Shown in pieces: positions 1 to 8,508 of a stretch of DNA of 60,319 nucleotides. The notes under the pieces were generated by a model that searched no databases, had not been told where the DNA came from, and saw only the letters and a program-made list of their open reading frames with translations. The position numbers and the translations under genes are program-made. Source of the stretch: Sedimenticola hydrogenitrophicus (GTDB lineage: Bacteria; Pseudomonadota; Gammaproteobacteria; Chromatiales; Chromatiaceae); assembly GCF_029017505.1 (NCBI RefSeq), contig NZ_JAQGEI010000037.1:1-60319 (forward strand), given 5' to 3'. The first letter of the stretch is position 1. Each line of letters opens with the position of its first letter.

Positions 1-118
1 AACTAGACAGGCGCACCGTCACCTGCAATGTGGCGGGTAAAAATCGGTGTGTTACGCGGCGCCCGGGCGTTATCGCGGACTGGAAGCGAAGTGCCTGTGC
101 GCCGCTAACCCACCCTAC
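1..118. repeat. fragment of a dispersed 'aacccaccctac' intergenic repeat
   Basis: The stretch ends in gccgctaacccaccctac, the same end as the repeats at 4375-4452 and 21671-21741. Only one arm is clear because the window begins inside it. No gene is seen here. Confidence 0.35.
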
Positions 119-183
119 AAAGCCAATCCTTAGGGATGCGGCAAACAAAGCAGATCCACCGATTGTTACCGAACGAGGCCATT

Positions 184-969
184 ATGGAATTTGAAAACAT
201 TATCCTGGAGCAGGTCGAACCGGGCATCTACAAGCTGACCGTGAACCGCCCGCGCAGCTTCAATGCCCTGAACAGCGCCACCCTGGACGAGATATACGCC
301 GCCGGTGAACAGTTGGCCAACACCCCGGATGCCCGGGTGCTGCTGGTCACCGGTGCCGGTGACAAGGCCTTTGTGGCCGGTGCCGATATCTCGGAGATGA
401 AGGAGAAGAGCGCCATCGAGGGGCAGCGCTTTTCGCAGAAAGGGATGCGTACCTTCCGCCGTCTGGAGACCCTGGACATCCCGGTCATCGCCGTGGTCAA
501 CGGCTACTGCCTGGGTGGCGGCTGCGAACTGGCCATGAGCTGTGACTGGATTCTCGCCTCGGAGCGGGCCCAGTTCGGCCAGCCGGAGGTGAACCTGGGC
601 GTCACCCCCGGTTTCGGCGGCAGCCAGCGCCTGCCGCGGCTGATCGGCCGCGCCAGGGCGATGGAACTGCTGGTCAGCGGACGCCAGGTCAAGGCCGACG
701 AGGCACTGGCCTGGGGCCTGGTCAACCATGTCCATGCCGCCGATGAGCTGCTGGACAAGGCGCTGGAGATGGCGCGCCTGATCAGCCAGAAGGGCCCCGT
801 GGCGGTGCGCCTGGCCAAGCAGGCGGTGCAGCGCGGCCAGGATATCGACCTGGACAACGCCTGCCTGCTGGAGAGCGAGGTGTTCGGCCTCTGCTTCTCC
901 ACCGAGGACCAGAAGGAGGGCATGGGGGCCTTCCTGGAGAAGCGCGCGGCGGAGTTCAAGGGGCGCTGA
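184..969 (+). CDS. enoyl-CoA hydratase (crotonase family)
   Basis: A 261-residue crotonase-fold protein, predicted to add water across trans-2-enoyl-CoA in the cytoplasm during fatty or branched acyl-CoA oxidation. The oxyanion-hole segments are AFVAGADIS (about residues 62-70) and GYCLGGGCE. The two catalytic glutamates of hydratases are present, E115 in GGGCELAMSCD and E135 in FGQPE, with the 20-residue spacing of rat crotonase, so the enzyme is probably active. The ATG at 184 is preferred because GAGG lies 5 nt upstream; an upstream ATG at 136 would add 16 unconserved residues. It stands alone, upstream of a sensor cyclase, but shares a theme with the acyl-CoA operon 4 kb downstream. The exact substrate chain length cannot be told from sequence. 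Confidence 0.9.
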   Translation: MEFENIILEQVEPGIYKLTVNRPRSFNALNSATLDEIYAAGEQLANTPDARVLLVTGAGDKAFVAGADISEMKEKSAIEGQRFSQKGMRTFRRLETLDIPVIAVVNGYCLGGGCELAMSCDWILASERAQFGQPEVNLGVTPGFGGSQRLPRLIGRARAMELLVSGRQVKADEALAWGLVNHVHAADELLDKALEMARLISQKGPVAVRLAKQAVQRGQDIDLDNACLLESEVFGLCFSTEDQKEGMGAFLEKRAAEFKGR

Positions 970-982
970 GGCATTAACCGAA

Positions 983-1259
983 GGGGTCGGAGTCAAACCG
1001 GAGCAAGTACGATCGCCCTGCCCACCACTCCGTTTCAAATTGACTCCGACCCCAGCGCTCTGTGTTCCGCTCTCGTTCCCATGCTCTGAGACTGTGAAAG
1101 AATTGCCAAATGACGCAAAAAGGGGGGTACCCAAACCCTTCCCGAGATGGCGATCGCCTCTCTACGGGCTTCTCAGGCGGTCAATTTTTTTGCCGCGTTG
1201 ATCAGCCTGAATACTTTCACTGTCTCGGAGCGAGGGAACGAGGAATTGACTCCGACCCC
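983..1259. repeat. REP-like repeats, ggggtcggagtcaa family
   Basis: Three copies of a 14-mer occur between genes: ggggtcggagtcaa at 983-996, and its complement ttgactccgacccc at 1040-1053 and 1246-1259. The first two form an inverted pair. From memory, such sequences are associated with REP-associated tyrosine transposases; no such gene is in the window. The rest of 970-1354 shows no gene. Confidence 0.6.
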
Positions 1260-1354
1260 AGCGTTCTGCAACCCCCGCCCTTGCCACCTCCGGTCGACTC
1301 CTGTCTAATCTGACGTTCAACCTCCCACAATAAGAACGCCGTGCCTTTTTAACC

Positions 1355-2794
1355 ATGCCTCGAACCACTTCACGCTGGAAACTGGTCTCCATACTGGGTG
1401 TTATCCTGGTGTCAGGATTCGTGGTAGTGAATCTCGCCAGCTATCTGGTATCCAGCAACTCCATCCGCTCGGCGTTGATCAACAATGAACTGCCGCTGAC
1501 CAGCAACAATATCTACTCGGAGATCCAGACCAGCCTGTTGCGACCGATCTACATCTCCTCGCTGATGGCCAACGACACCTTCCTCAAGGACTGGGTGATA
1601 GAGGGTGAGGCCGACCTGGACAAGATCACCCGCTACCTGACCGAGATACAGCAAAAATACCAGGTTGCCTCCACCTTCCTGGTTTCGGCCAAGACCCGGC
1701 ACTACTACCACGCCAAGGGTATCCTGAAGACCGTTTCCCCCAACGTGCCGAAGGACGGCTGGTTCTTCAGCATGGAGTCCCATCCGAGCAATTACCGCGT
1801 GGACGTGGATGCCAACGAAGCCAACCGCAATCACCTGACCATCTTCGTCAACCACAAACTGCATGACTTCGAGGGCAATTTTATCGGCGTGACCGGGCTG
1901 GGCCTGGACGTGGTGAACGTGGCCGAGATGATCAACCGGTATACCGAGAGCTATCAACGCGACATCTATTTTGTCGACCGCAAGGGGTTCATCAAAAGCC
2001 ATCACGATGAGTCGATGATCGACACCGTCAATATCCTGAAGACGCCGGGTATCGCCTCCGTGGCGCAGGAACTGCTGGACGGAGAGGACGGTTTCCTGAT
2101 CTACGAGCGGGCGAACGACACGATCCTGCTCTCCTACCGCTATATCCCGGAACTGGACTGGTTTCTGCTGGTGGAGCAGCCGGAGGACGTGGCCCTGGAA
2201 CCGTTACGCCGTGCCCTCTACTTCAACCTGCTGTTCAGCGCGATCATCACCCTGGTGGTGCTGCTGATCAGCGGCTTCACCGTGCACCGTTTCCAGGGGC
2301 GCCTGGAGACCCTGGCCCGGACCGACAAGCTCACCGGCCTGTTCAACCGCCAGTACTTCGATGCCCTGTTTGCCCATGTGCTGAACAATGTCGGCCGCCA
2401 CACCACTCGCCTCTCCCTGGCGCTGTTTGATGTGGATAACCTGAAAGCGGTCAATGATCGGGAGGGTCACCTGGCCGGTGATCAGTACCTGCAATCGGTG
2501 TCGCTGCTGGCCCGGGAACACATACGCAAAAATGATGTGATTGCCCGCTGGGGCGGCGATGAATTCGTCATCCTGCTGCAGGAGTGCGATGGCGAAAGCG
2601 CCATGCGCCTGATGAACAATATTCGCCAGATTGTCGAGTCCACCCTGAACCAGGAGGGGGATGAGATCCAGTTGTCGATCAGTGTCGGCGTGGCGGAATT
2701 CGAGGCCAACGACACCTGTGAAACCCTGCTCACCCGGGCCGATGCCCAGTTATATGAAGCCAAGCGCAAGGGCCGTAACCGGGTCGAGGGTTGA
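1355..2794 (+). CDS. membrane diguanylate cyclase with periplasmic Cache-type sensor
   Basis: A 479-residue inner-membrane protein that should make cyclic di-GMP from two GTP. Residues about 10-31 form a first membrane helix, followed by a roughly 250-residue periplasmic region resembling Cache sensor domains. A second helix lies at about 288-310, then a cytoplasmic GGDEF domain from about 320. The active-site loop is intact (RWGGDEF, GGDEF at 400-404). An RxxD inhibitory site (RKND) lies five residues before it, so product feedback is expected. The ligand is unknown. It is a single gene flanked by repeat-filled gaps. ATG 1355 follows no strong ribosome site, but the membrane helix begins right after it. 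Confidence 0.9.
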   Translation: MPRTTSRWKLVSILGVILVSGFVVVNLASYLVSSNSIRSALINNELPLTSNNIYSEIQTSLLRPIYISSLMANDTFLKDWVIEGEADLDKITRYLTEIQQKYQVASTFLVSAKTRHYYHAKGILKTVSPNVPKDGWFFSMESHPSNYRVDVDANEANRNHLTIFVNHKLHDFEGNFIGVTGLGLDVVNVAEMINRYTESYQRDIYFVDRKGFIKSHHDESMIDTVNILKTPGIASVAQELLDGEDGFLIYERANDTILLSYRYIPELDWFLLVEQPEDVALEPLRRALYFNLLFSAIITLVVLLISGFTVHRFQGRLETLARTDKLTGLFNRQYFDALFAHVLNNVGRHTTRLSLALFDVDNLKAVNDREGHLAGDQYLQSVSLLAREHIRKNDVIARWGGDEFVILLQECDGESAMRLMNNIRQIVESTLNQEGDEIQLSISVGVAEFEANDTCETLLTRADAQLYEAKRKGRNRVEG

Positions 2795-2881
2795 CCGCGG
2801 CAGTTCGACCAGAGGATCGGTGTCAAATTGGTTCCTGCTTCCCCACCAGACTCCGCCAAGGTCGGATACCGTTTAAAAAGC

Positions 2882-2960
2882 CGCGAGGAGTGGTACAAGG
2901 ATGTACCTATAACGGAGCCGAGGATGCAATGCACCGTTTACGGACCTAAGGATGGAATGC
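2882..2960 (+). repeat. dispersed repeat family B, copy 1
   Basis: It contains gaggagtggtacaaggatgt and accgtttacggacctaagga, found again at 35758-35803 (reverse), 42961-43011, 43211-43260 and 49797-49873 (reverse). The core ggtac-n-gtacc can fold into a short hairpin. Confidence 0.7.
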
Positions 2961-2980
2961 ACACGAAGAAGCACCGTAAC

Positions 2981-3069
2981 CCGTAGGTTGGGGTGAGCTT
3001 GCGAACCCCAACGGAGTTTCATGCATGTGCGCCCTGATGTTGGGGTTCGTTCCTCACCCCAACCTACGG
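2981..3069. repeat. inverted repeat with 17-bp perfect arms
   Basis: Arms ccgtaggttggggtgag (2981-2997) and ctcaccccaacctacgg (3053-3069) are perfectly complementary. A partial relative lies at 32190-32222. Its function is unknown. Confidence 0.75.
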
Positions 3070-3103
3070 CCTGGCCATCAAGTCCACCTGTGCATTCCAG
3101 CTT

Positions 3104-3185
3104 GGTAGGGTGGGCACGCTTTTTGTGCCCACGCGGAAGGTGCGGCACGGGGCAAAAAGGTGGGCACAGACTACGTGCCCTACGC
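3104..3185. repeat. gtgggcac-rich inverted repeat
   Basis: The segment alternates gtagggtgggcac and gtgcccac/gtgccctac arms and can form hairpins. With the two preceding repeats it fills most of the gap 2795-3485; no gene is seen there. Confidence 0.55.
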
Positions 3186-3366
3186 GACTAAGCACCGAGA
3201 TAGTTTCACGACCCCGATAACGCATTCACCATCACCCTGCCCAGTCTACACTCTCTATACTTCACGGCAGCACCGGAGAAAAAACAGAAAATCCGGCGGC
3301 GAAGATGATTCCGGGCGATTCACTTGTTGACCACCCGTGATTTTTTAATTAGTGTTCGCTACAGAG

Positions 3367-3386
3367 TTACGTTTACGTAAACGTAA
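3367..3386. promoter_or_regulatory. 20-bp palindromic operator (LiuR-like) upstream of the stress protein gene
   Basis: ttacgtttacgtaaacgtaa is a perfect palindrome 100 bp upstream of the usp start codon. It differs at one base from the site at 4541-4560. It contains TTTACGTAAACGTAA, which resembles the LiuR (MerR-family) operator as recalled for proteobacterial branched-chain catabolism genes. The regulator assignment is inference. Confidence 0.65.
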
Positions 3387-3485
3387 TTCTCTTTTCAGAT
3401 TATTTTCGTTACCGCGAATATATTTACAATCAATCGCGGTGACCGGCGACCGGCCTGGCCATCCGCATGAGGGGGAGAGAGCTCC

Positions 3486-4319
3486 ATGGCACTGAGAGAC
3501 ATACTGGTTCATATCGACAATACGCCCTACTGCGACAAGCGGGTCAAGATTGCCATCCAGCTTGCCAGGCAGAGCGAGGCGGGGCTGACCGCACTGTTCG
3601 CCCAGGTCGATCCCGCCCTGAAGGGTTTTGAGCCGAACATGGCCAAGCGCCACCAGGGCCACGAGGCGCTGAGTGAACAGCTCCAGGGCAAATACGCCAA
3701 GCTGGCCGAGAAGGCCGGTGTCGAGCTGACCTGGTTGACGGCAAAGCTGCCGAGCAACCTGGATCAGCTGCTCAATCAGGTGATCCAGCAGGCCCAGCAG
3801 GCCGACATGATCATCGTCGGCCAGTATGATGAAAAGGGCGCCCCAGGCACAGTACCGGGCGATATGCCGGAGCATCTGGTGCTGGAGACCGGGCGCCCGG
3901 TGCTGATCATCCCCTACGCCGGTGATTTCAAGACCGTGGGTAAGAAGGTGGTCGTGGCCTGGACCCCCGGACGTGAATCCGTGCGTGCGCTCAATGACGC
4001 TATCCCATTGATGCGGGAGGCAAAAAAGGTCAAGGTCGTGGCCATCAATCCAAACAAAAAAAACAAGCAACCGTCCAGCGTCTCGGTGGAACAGGCGGCC
4101 GCCCACCTGGCCCGCCACGGCATCAAGGTGGAGAGCGATCAGTTCACCACCCGGGGCGTGGATGAGGGCAATCTGATCCTCAACTGCCTCTCCGACGAGC
4201 GTGCCGACCTCCTGGTGATGGGCGCCTACGGTCATCACCGTTTTCGGGAGCTGATCCTGGGCGGCGTCACCCAGAAGATATTCGACCACATGACCACACC
4301 GGTACTGATGTCGCACTAA
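3486..4319 (+). CDS. tandem-domain universal stress protein (UspA family)
   Basis: A 277-residue cytoplasmic protein with two UspA domains, roughly residues 1-145 and 150-277. The second ends with GAYGHHRFRELILGGVTQ, an approximation of the G-2x-G-9x-G(S/T) nucleotide-binding motif in which the last Ser/Thr is Gly-Val. ATP binding is therefore uncertain. The start is supported by gggggagag just upstream. A palindromic operator 100 bp upstream is shared with the following acyl-CoA synthetase/ABC operon, suggesting a common regulator. The molecular role of such proteins is usually regulatory or protective, and no specific function is claimed here. Confidence 0.88.
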   Translation: MALRDILVHIDNTPYCDKRVKIAIQLARQSEAGLTALFAQVDPALKGFEPNMAKRHQGHEALSEQLQGKYAKLAEKAGVELTWLTAKLPSNLDQLLNQVIQQAQQADMIIVGQYDEKGAPGTVPGDMPEHLVLETGRPVLIIPYAGDFKTVGKKVVVAWTPGRESVRALNDAIPLMREAKKVKVVAINPNKKNKQPSSVSVEQAAAHLARHGIKVESDQFTTRGVDEGNLILNCLSDERADLLVMGAYGHHRFRELILGGVTQKIFDHMTTPVLMSH

Positions 4320-4374
4320 ACTGATGCCTAGGCTTGGCAATGACAGCTGAAGGTTTGGCACCTGCCCGGCTCCC

Positions 4375-4452
4375 GTAGGGTGGGTTAGGCGCGCCCCGCA
4401 CAGGGGGCGGCCGTTTGCATTGCACCGTATGCGCGCCGTAACCCACCCTACG
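4375..4452. repeat. inverted repeat, aacccaccctac family
   Basis: Perfect 14-bp arms cgtagggtgggtta and taacccaccctacg enclose ggcgcgcc...gcgcgccg. A homologous copy is at 21671-21741. It lies just after the usp gene and could end its transcript, but no U-run follows. Confidence 0.75.
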
Positions 4453-4540
4453 ATTACGGGCAATGCGGCCAGCTGCGGCGATAAAAAACAGCGGAACCGT
4501 ATTGACCATTCAAACGTTTTTATTTAGGGTGGGATAACGT

Positions 4541-4560
4541 TTACGTTTACGTAAACGGAA
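4541..4560. promoter_or_regulatory. second LiuR-like palindromic operator
   Basis: ttacgtttacgtaaacggaa is identical to the site at 3367-3386 except for one base. It sits 13 bp upstream of the predicted -35 element of the acyl-CoA synthetase operon. Confidence 0.65.
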
Positions 4561-4572
4561 AATAATTATAAA

Positions 4573-4600
4573 TTGACGTCCACGTAAACTGTGTTAAATA
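4573..4600 (+). promoter_or_regulatory. predicted sigma-70 promoter overlapped by a third operator half-match
   Basis: TTGACG (4573-4578) and TAAATA (4595-4600) are spaced by 16 bp in a locally AT-rich stretch. ttgacgtccacgtaaa (4573-4588) overlaps the -35 and spacer and again resembles a LiuR box (TTGACGTnnACGTAAA). A bound protein here would block RNA polymerase, so repression is the simplest reading. Confidence 0.6.
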
Positions 4601-4636
4601 AAAATAACGAATTACAGCAAGATCCGATGCCCATTT

Positions 4637-4690
4637 AACGCCCGAGTTGGGCGTTGCAGATAACGAATCTACCGGCGCGAGAGTCGCCGG
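4637..4690 (+). other. two stem-loops in the operon leader
   Basis: aacgccc/gggcgtt (4637-4655) and ccggcg/cgccgg (4672-4690) are perfect small hairpins between the predicted promoter and the ATG at 4719. No riboswitch class is recognised. Confidence 0.4.
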
Positions 4691-4718
4691 ACTATTGACC
4701 GTGAGAGGAGTTGAGGGA

Positions 4719-6695
4719 ATGTTATTACCCCCAAACCAAGCGGAAGGGCAACAGAGCGTAGCGCTCGATACCTTTCCGAAGCTGCTGCTGAACCACGCCC
4801 GGGTTCGCGGCAACAAGGTGGCAATGCGTGAAAAGGATCTCGGCATCTGGCAGTCATGGAGCTGGTCGCAAGTGGCCGAGGAAGTCCGGGCGCTGGCCTG
4901 CGGACTGGCCGCCCTGGGTTTCCAGCCCGGCGATAAGCTGGCGATCGTGGGCGACAACCGCCCCCGCCTCTACTGGTCGATGGCGGCGGCCCAGTGCCTG
5001 GGCGGCATCCCGATTCCGCTGTATCAGGATGCGGTTGCCGAGGAGATGGTCTTCGTGCTGGACAACGCCGATGTCCGTTTCGCCGTGGTCGAGGACCAGG
5101 AGCAGGTGGACAAGCTGCTGGAGGCCCGGGAGCAGTCCCCGAAGATCGAGCATATCCTGTTTGACGACCCGCGCGGCCTGCGCCACTACGACTACCCCTT
5201 CCTCACCAGCATCGACAAGGCCCAGGAGATGGGACGCGCCTATGACCGGGAGCACCCCGGCTTCTTTGAGAAGATGGCCGGCTCCACCAGCGGCAGCGAC
5301 ATCTGCATCATGCTCTACACCTCCGGCACCACCGGCAATCCCAAGGGCGTGGTGCTGACCAACGACAATGTCATCATCACCGCGCGCAACGGCATCATCC
5401 GCGAGGGGTTGACCGAGAATGAAGAGGTGCTGGCCTATCTGCCGATGGCCTGGGTGGGTGACAACCTGTTCTCCTACGCCCAGTCCTACGTGGCCGGCTT
5501 CACCATCAACTGTCCCGAAAGCGGCGCCACGGTGATGACCGACCTGCGCGAGATCGGCCCCACCTACTATTTCGCCCCGCCGCGCGTCTACGAGAACATG
5601 CTGACCCAGGTGATGATCCGCATGGAGGACGCCAGCAAGATCAAACAGCGCCTGTTCCACTATTTCATGGAGCATGCGAAGGACACCGGCACCCGCATCC
5701 TGGACGGCAAGCCGGTCAGCTTCATGGACCGGCTGCTCTACAAGCTGGGCAACTTCTTCGTCTACGGCCCGTTGCGCGACGTGCTCGGGCTGGGCCGGAT
5801 CAAGCTGGCCTACACCGCCGGCGAGGCGATCGGCCCGGAAATTTTCGACTTCTATCGCTCACTGGGCATCAACATCAAGCAGCTCTACGGCCAGACCGAG
5901 GGCATGGTGTTCATCTGCGTACAGCCGGATGGCGAGGTCTACGCCGATACGGTCGGCACCCCGGCCATCGATGTGGAGATCAGGATCGATGACAGCGGCG
6001 AGGTGCTCTACCGCAGCCCCGGGGTGTTCCACTCCTATTACAAGAATCCCGAGTCGACCGCCAAGACCAAGACCGAGGATGGCTGGGTCTACACCGGCGA
6101 CGCCGGCTACTTCGCCGAGAACGGCCACCTGAAGATCATCGACCGCGCCAAGGATGTCGGCAAGCTCAACGACGGCACCCTGTTCGCGCCCAAGTATATC
6201 GAGAACAAACTGAAGTTCTTCTCCTTCATCAAGGAGGTGGTGGCCTTCGGCAATGCGCGTGACTACGCGGCGGTTTTCATCAATATCGACCTGGAGGCGG
6301 TGGGCAACTGGGCCGAGCGGCGCAACCTCGCCTACTCCGGTTATACCGACCTGGCCAATCAGGATGTGATCTACGACATGATCCAGGAGTGCGTGGAACA
6401 GGTGAACATGGATCTCTCCAAGGACCCGCTGCTGGCCAATTCCCAGATCAAACGTTTCCTCATCCTGCACAAGGAGCTGGACCCCGATGACGGCGAGCTG
6501 ACCCGTACCCGCAAGGTACGCCGCAACTTCATCGCCGAGCGTTATGGCCCCCTGATGGACGCCCTCTACTCGGATGTTGACGTAAAGCATGTGGAGACCC
6601 AGGTGAAGTTCGAGGACGGGCGCAGCGGCATTCTGACCGCCGACGTCAAGGTCCGTAACACCAAAACCTTCACCCCAGTCAAAGCGGTCAGCTGA
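4719..6695 (+). CDS. long-chain-type acyl-CoA synthetase (AMP-binding)
   Basis: A 658-residue ATP-dependent acyl-CoA ligase: carboxylate + ATP + CoA gives acyl-CoA + AMP + PPi. The P-loop-like motif YTSGTTGNPKG lies near residue 203, followed by YGQTEG, YTGDAGYF and the C-terminal hinge region DRAKDVGKLNDG. Length and C-terminal half match the Faa1/FadD-like long-chain group rather than acetyl-CoA synthetase. ATG 4719 is chosen because gagaggag lies about 10 nt upstream; an in-frame ATG at 4647 would add 24 residues without a ribosome site. It is the first gene of a run with an ABC importer (17 bp to the next gene), so it probably activates the imported compound. The substrate may be long-chain, branched or aromatic; sequence alone does not decide. 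Confidence 0.9.
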   Translation: MLLPPNQAEGQQSVALDTFPKLLLNHARVRGNKVAMREKDLGIWQSWSWSQVAEEVRALACGLAALGFQPGDKLAIVGDNRPRLYWSMAAAQCLGGIPIPLYQDAVAEEMVFVLDNADVRFAVVEDQEQVDKLLEAREQSPKIEHILFDDPRGLRHYDYPFLTSIDKAQEMGRAYDREHPGFFEKMAGSTSGSDICIMLYTSGTTGNPKGVVLTNDNVIITARNGIIREGLTENEEVLAYLPMAWVGDNLFSYAQSYVAGFTINCPESGATVMTDLREIGPTYYFAPPRVYENMLTQVMIRMEDASKIKQRLFHYFMEHAKDTGTRILDGKPVSFMDRLLYKLGNFFVYGPLRDVLGLGRIKLAYTAGEAIGPEIFDFYRSLGINIKQLYGQTEGMVFICVQPDGEVYADTVGTPAIDVEIRIDDSGEVLYRSPGVFHSYYKNPESTAKTKTEDGWVYTGDAGYFAENGHLKIIDRAKDVGKLNDGTLFAPKYIENKLKFFSFIKEVVAFGNARDYAAVFINIDLEAVGNWAERRNLAYSGYTDLANQDVIYDMIQECVEQVNMDLSKDPLLANSQIKRFLILHKELDPDDGELTRTRKVRRNFIAERYGPLMDALYSDVDVKHVETQVKFEDGRSGILTADVKVRNTKTFTPVKAVS

Positions 6696-6711
6696 GGATC
6701 AGGAGTCTATT

Positions 6712-7497
6712 ATGTATGAACGCAAGTTTGGGGAAGTGATCCTCGACCTCAAGGGCATCTCGCTCTCGTTCGGCGCCATGCGGGTACTGAACAATATCAG
6801 TTTCAATGTCCGCAAGGGCGAGATCCGCTCCATCATCGGGCCCAACGGCGCCGGCAAGAGCTCCATGCTCAATGTAATCAACGGCGTCTATCATCCGCAG
6901 GAGGGTGAAATCACCTTCCGGGGCGAGGTGCGCAAGGAGATGAAGGTACATGAGGCGGCGGGGTTCGGCATCGCCCGCACGTTCCAGAACATCGCCCTGT
7001 TCAAGGGCATGAGCACCCTGGACAACATCATGACCGGGCGCAACCTGAAGATGAAGTCCAACATGTTTTGGCAGGCCCTTTACTGGGGCAAGGCGCAAAA
7101 GGAAGAGATCGAACATCGCAAGAAGGTGGAAGAGATCATCGACTTCCTGGAGATTCAGGCGATCCGCAAGACCCCGGTCGGCCGCCTCCCCTACGGCATG
7201 CAGAAACGGGTGGAACTGGGGCGGGCGCTGGCGGCGGAACCGGAGATTCTGCTGCTGGACGAACCGATGGCCGGGATGAACGTGGAAGAGAAGGAGGACA
7301 TGTCGCGTTTTGTTCTCGACATCAATGACGAGTTCGGCACCACCATCGTATTGATCGAACATGATATGGGCGTGGTGATGGATATCTCCGATCGCGTGGT
7401 GGTGCTCGACTATGGTCGCCAGCTTGCCGATGGCACACCCGATGTGGTGCGCAACAACCAGGACGTGATCGATGCCTATCTTGGCGTTCCACACTAA
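6712..7497 (+). CDS. livG: ABC transporter ATPase, LivG type
   Basis: A 261-residue nucleotide-binding subunit of a branched-chain-amino-acid-type (HAAT) importer. Walker A GPNGAGKSS is at 43-51, the signature region LPYGMQKRVELG at about 160-170, and Walker B ILLLDEP ends near D183. ATG 6712 follows aggatcaggag. It sits between the acyl-CoA synthetase and two permeases in one transcription unit. The symbol is given at family level; the transported compound need not be leucine, since operons pairing this importer with an acyl-CoA ligase are thought to handle organic acids as well. Confidence 0.92.
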   Translation: MYERKFGEVILDLKGISLSFGAMRVLNNISFNVRKGEIRSIIGPNGAGKSSMLNVINGVYHPQEGEITFRGEVRKEMKVHEAAGFGIARTFQNIALFKGMSTLDNIMTGRNLKMKSNMFWQALYWGKAQKEEIEHRKKVEEIIDFLEIQAIRKTPVGRLPYGMQKRVELGRALAAEPEILLLDEPMAGMNVEEKEDMSRFVLDINDEFGTTIVLIEHDMGVVMDISDRVVVLDYGRQLADGTPDVVRNNQDVIDAYLGVPH

Positions 7498-7512
7498 CTC
7501 GGGAGAGAAATA

Positions 7513-8505
7513 ATGCGCCTCGAACGTGATGTCTTCTACATCATCCTTGCTTCACTCCTGCTGATGGTGGCCATCCCCTGGACGGCCGGCTTGCTGTCGG
7601 AGGAGATTTTCTTTGAGTGGCCCTTCTTCTTTGAAGTTGCCATCGGCGGTCTGTTGTCCGGTGTCATGTATTCACTGGTTGCGCTGGGCTTCGTACTGAT
7701 TTTCAAGGCCTCCGGCGTGTTCAACTTCGCCCAGGGCGCCATGGTGCTGTTCGCCGCCCTGACCCTGGTTGGCCTGAACGAGATGGGGCTACCGATGTGG
7801 CTGGCCATCATCGCCACCCTCATCGTGATGCTGGTACTGGCCATGGCCATCGAGCGGGTTGTGCTGCGTTCCCTGGTCAATCAGGAACACATCATCCTGT
7901 TCATGGCCACCATCGGTATCGCCTACTTCCTCGACGGCTTCGGCCAGACCATCTGGGGCTCCGAGGTGAAAAACCTGGACCTCGGCTTTTCCCAAGCCCC
8001 GGATTTCTACTTCGGCGGCCTGATTCTGATCAATGATTTCGATCTGATCGCCGCCGTCATCGCCGGCATACTGGTGATAGTGCTGGCCCTGTTCTTTCAG
8101 TACACCCGCATCGGCCGCGCCCTGCGTGCCGTCGCCGATGACCACCAGGCGGCCCTCAGCGTCGGCATCCCGCTGAAACATATCTGGGTCATCGTCTGGG
8201 CCGTGGCAGGCATTGTGGCGCTGGTCGCCGGCATCATGTGGGGCAGCAAACTGGGGGTGCAGTTCTCCCTCGCACTGATCGCCCTGAAGGCCCTGCCGGT
8301 GCTGATCCTGGGCGGATTCACCTCGATCCCGGGTGCCATTATCGGCGGCCTGCTGATCGGCGCGGGTGAGAAGCTGGCGGAGGTATTCATCGCGCCGATG
8401 ATAGGCGGCGGCATCGAGGACTGGTTTGCCTACATGCTGGCGCTGGCCTTCCTGGTATTCCGTCCGCAAGGGCTGTTCGGCGAAAAGATCATCGAGAGGG
8501 TGTAA
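7513..8505 (+). CDS. livH: ABC transporter permease, LivH type
   Basis: A 330-residue inner-membrane permease with about eight to nine hydrophobic segments. The conserved stretch GVMYSLVALGFVLIFKASG near residue 50 and the EAA-loop-like region ending with GALLIGAGE-type residues (here GGLLIGAGEKLAEVF) mark the LivH family. The N-terminus carries one extra helix before the core. A ribosome site, cgggagagaa, precedes ATG 7513. It pairs with the LivM-type permease that starts 3 bp after its stop codon. Confidence 0.92.
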   Translation: MRLERDVFYIILASLLLMVAIPWTAGLLSEEIFFEWPFFFEVAIGGLLSGVMYSLVALGFVLIFKASGVFNFAQGAMVLFAALTLVGLNEMGLPMWLAIIATLIVMLVLAMAIERVVLRSLVNQEHIILFMATIGIAYFLDGFGQTIWGSEVKNLDLGFSQAPDFYFGGLILINDFDLIAAVIAGILVIVLALFFQYTRIGRALRAVADDHQAALSVGIPLKHIWVIVWAVAGIVALVAGIMWGSKLGVQFSLALIALKALPVLILGGFTSIPGAIIGGLLIGAGEKLAEVFIAPMIGGGIEDWFAYMLALAFLVFRPQGLFGEKIIERV

Positions 8506-8508
8506 CGC

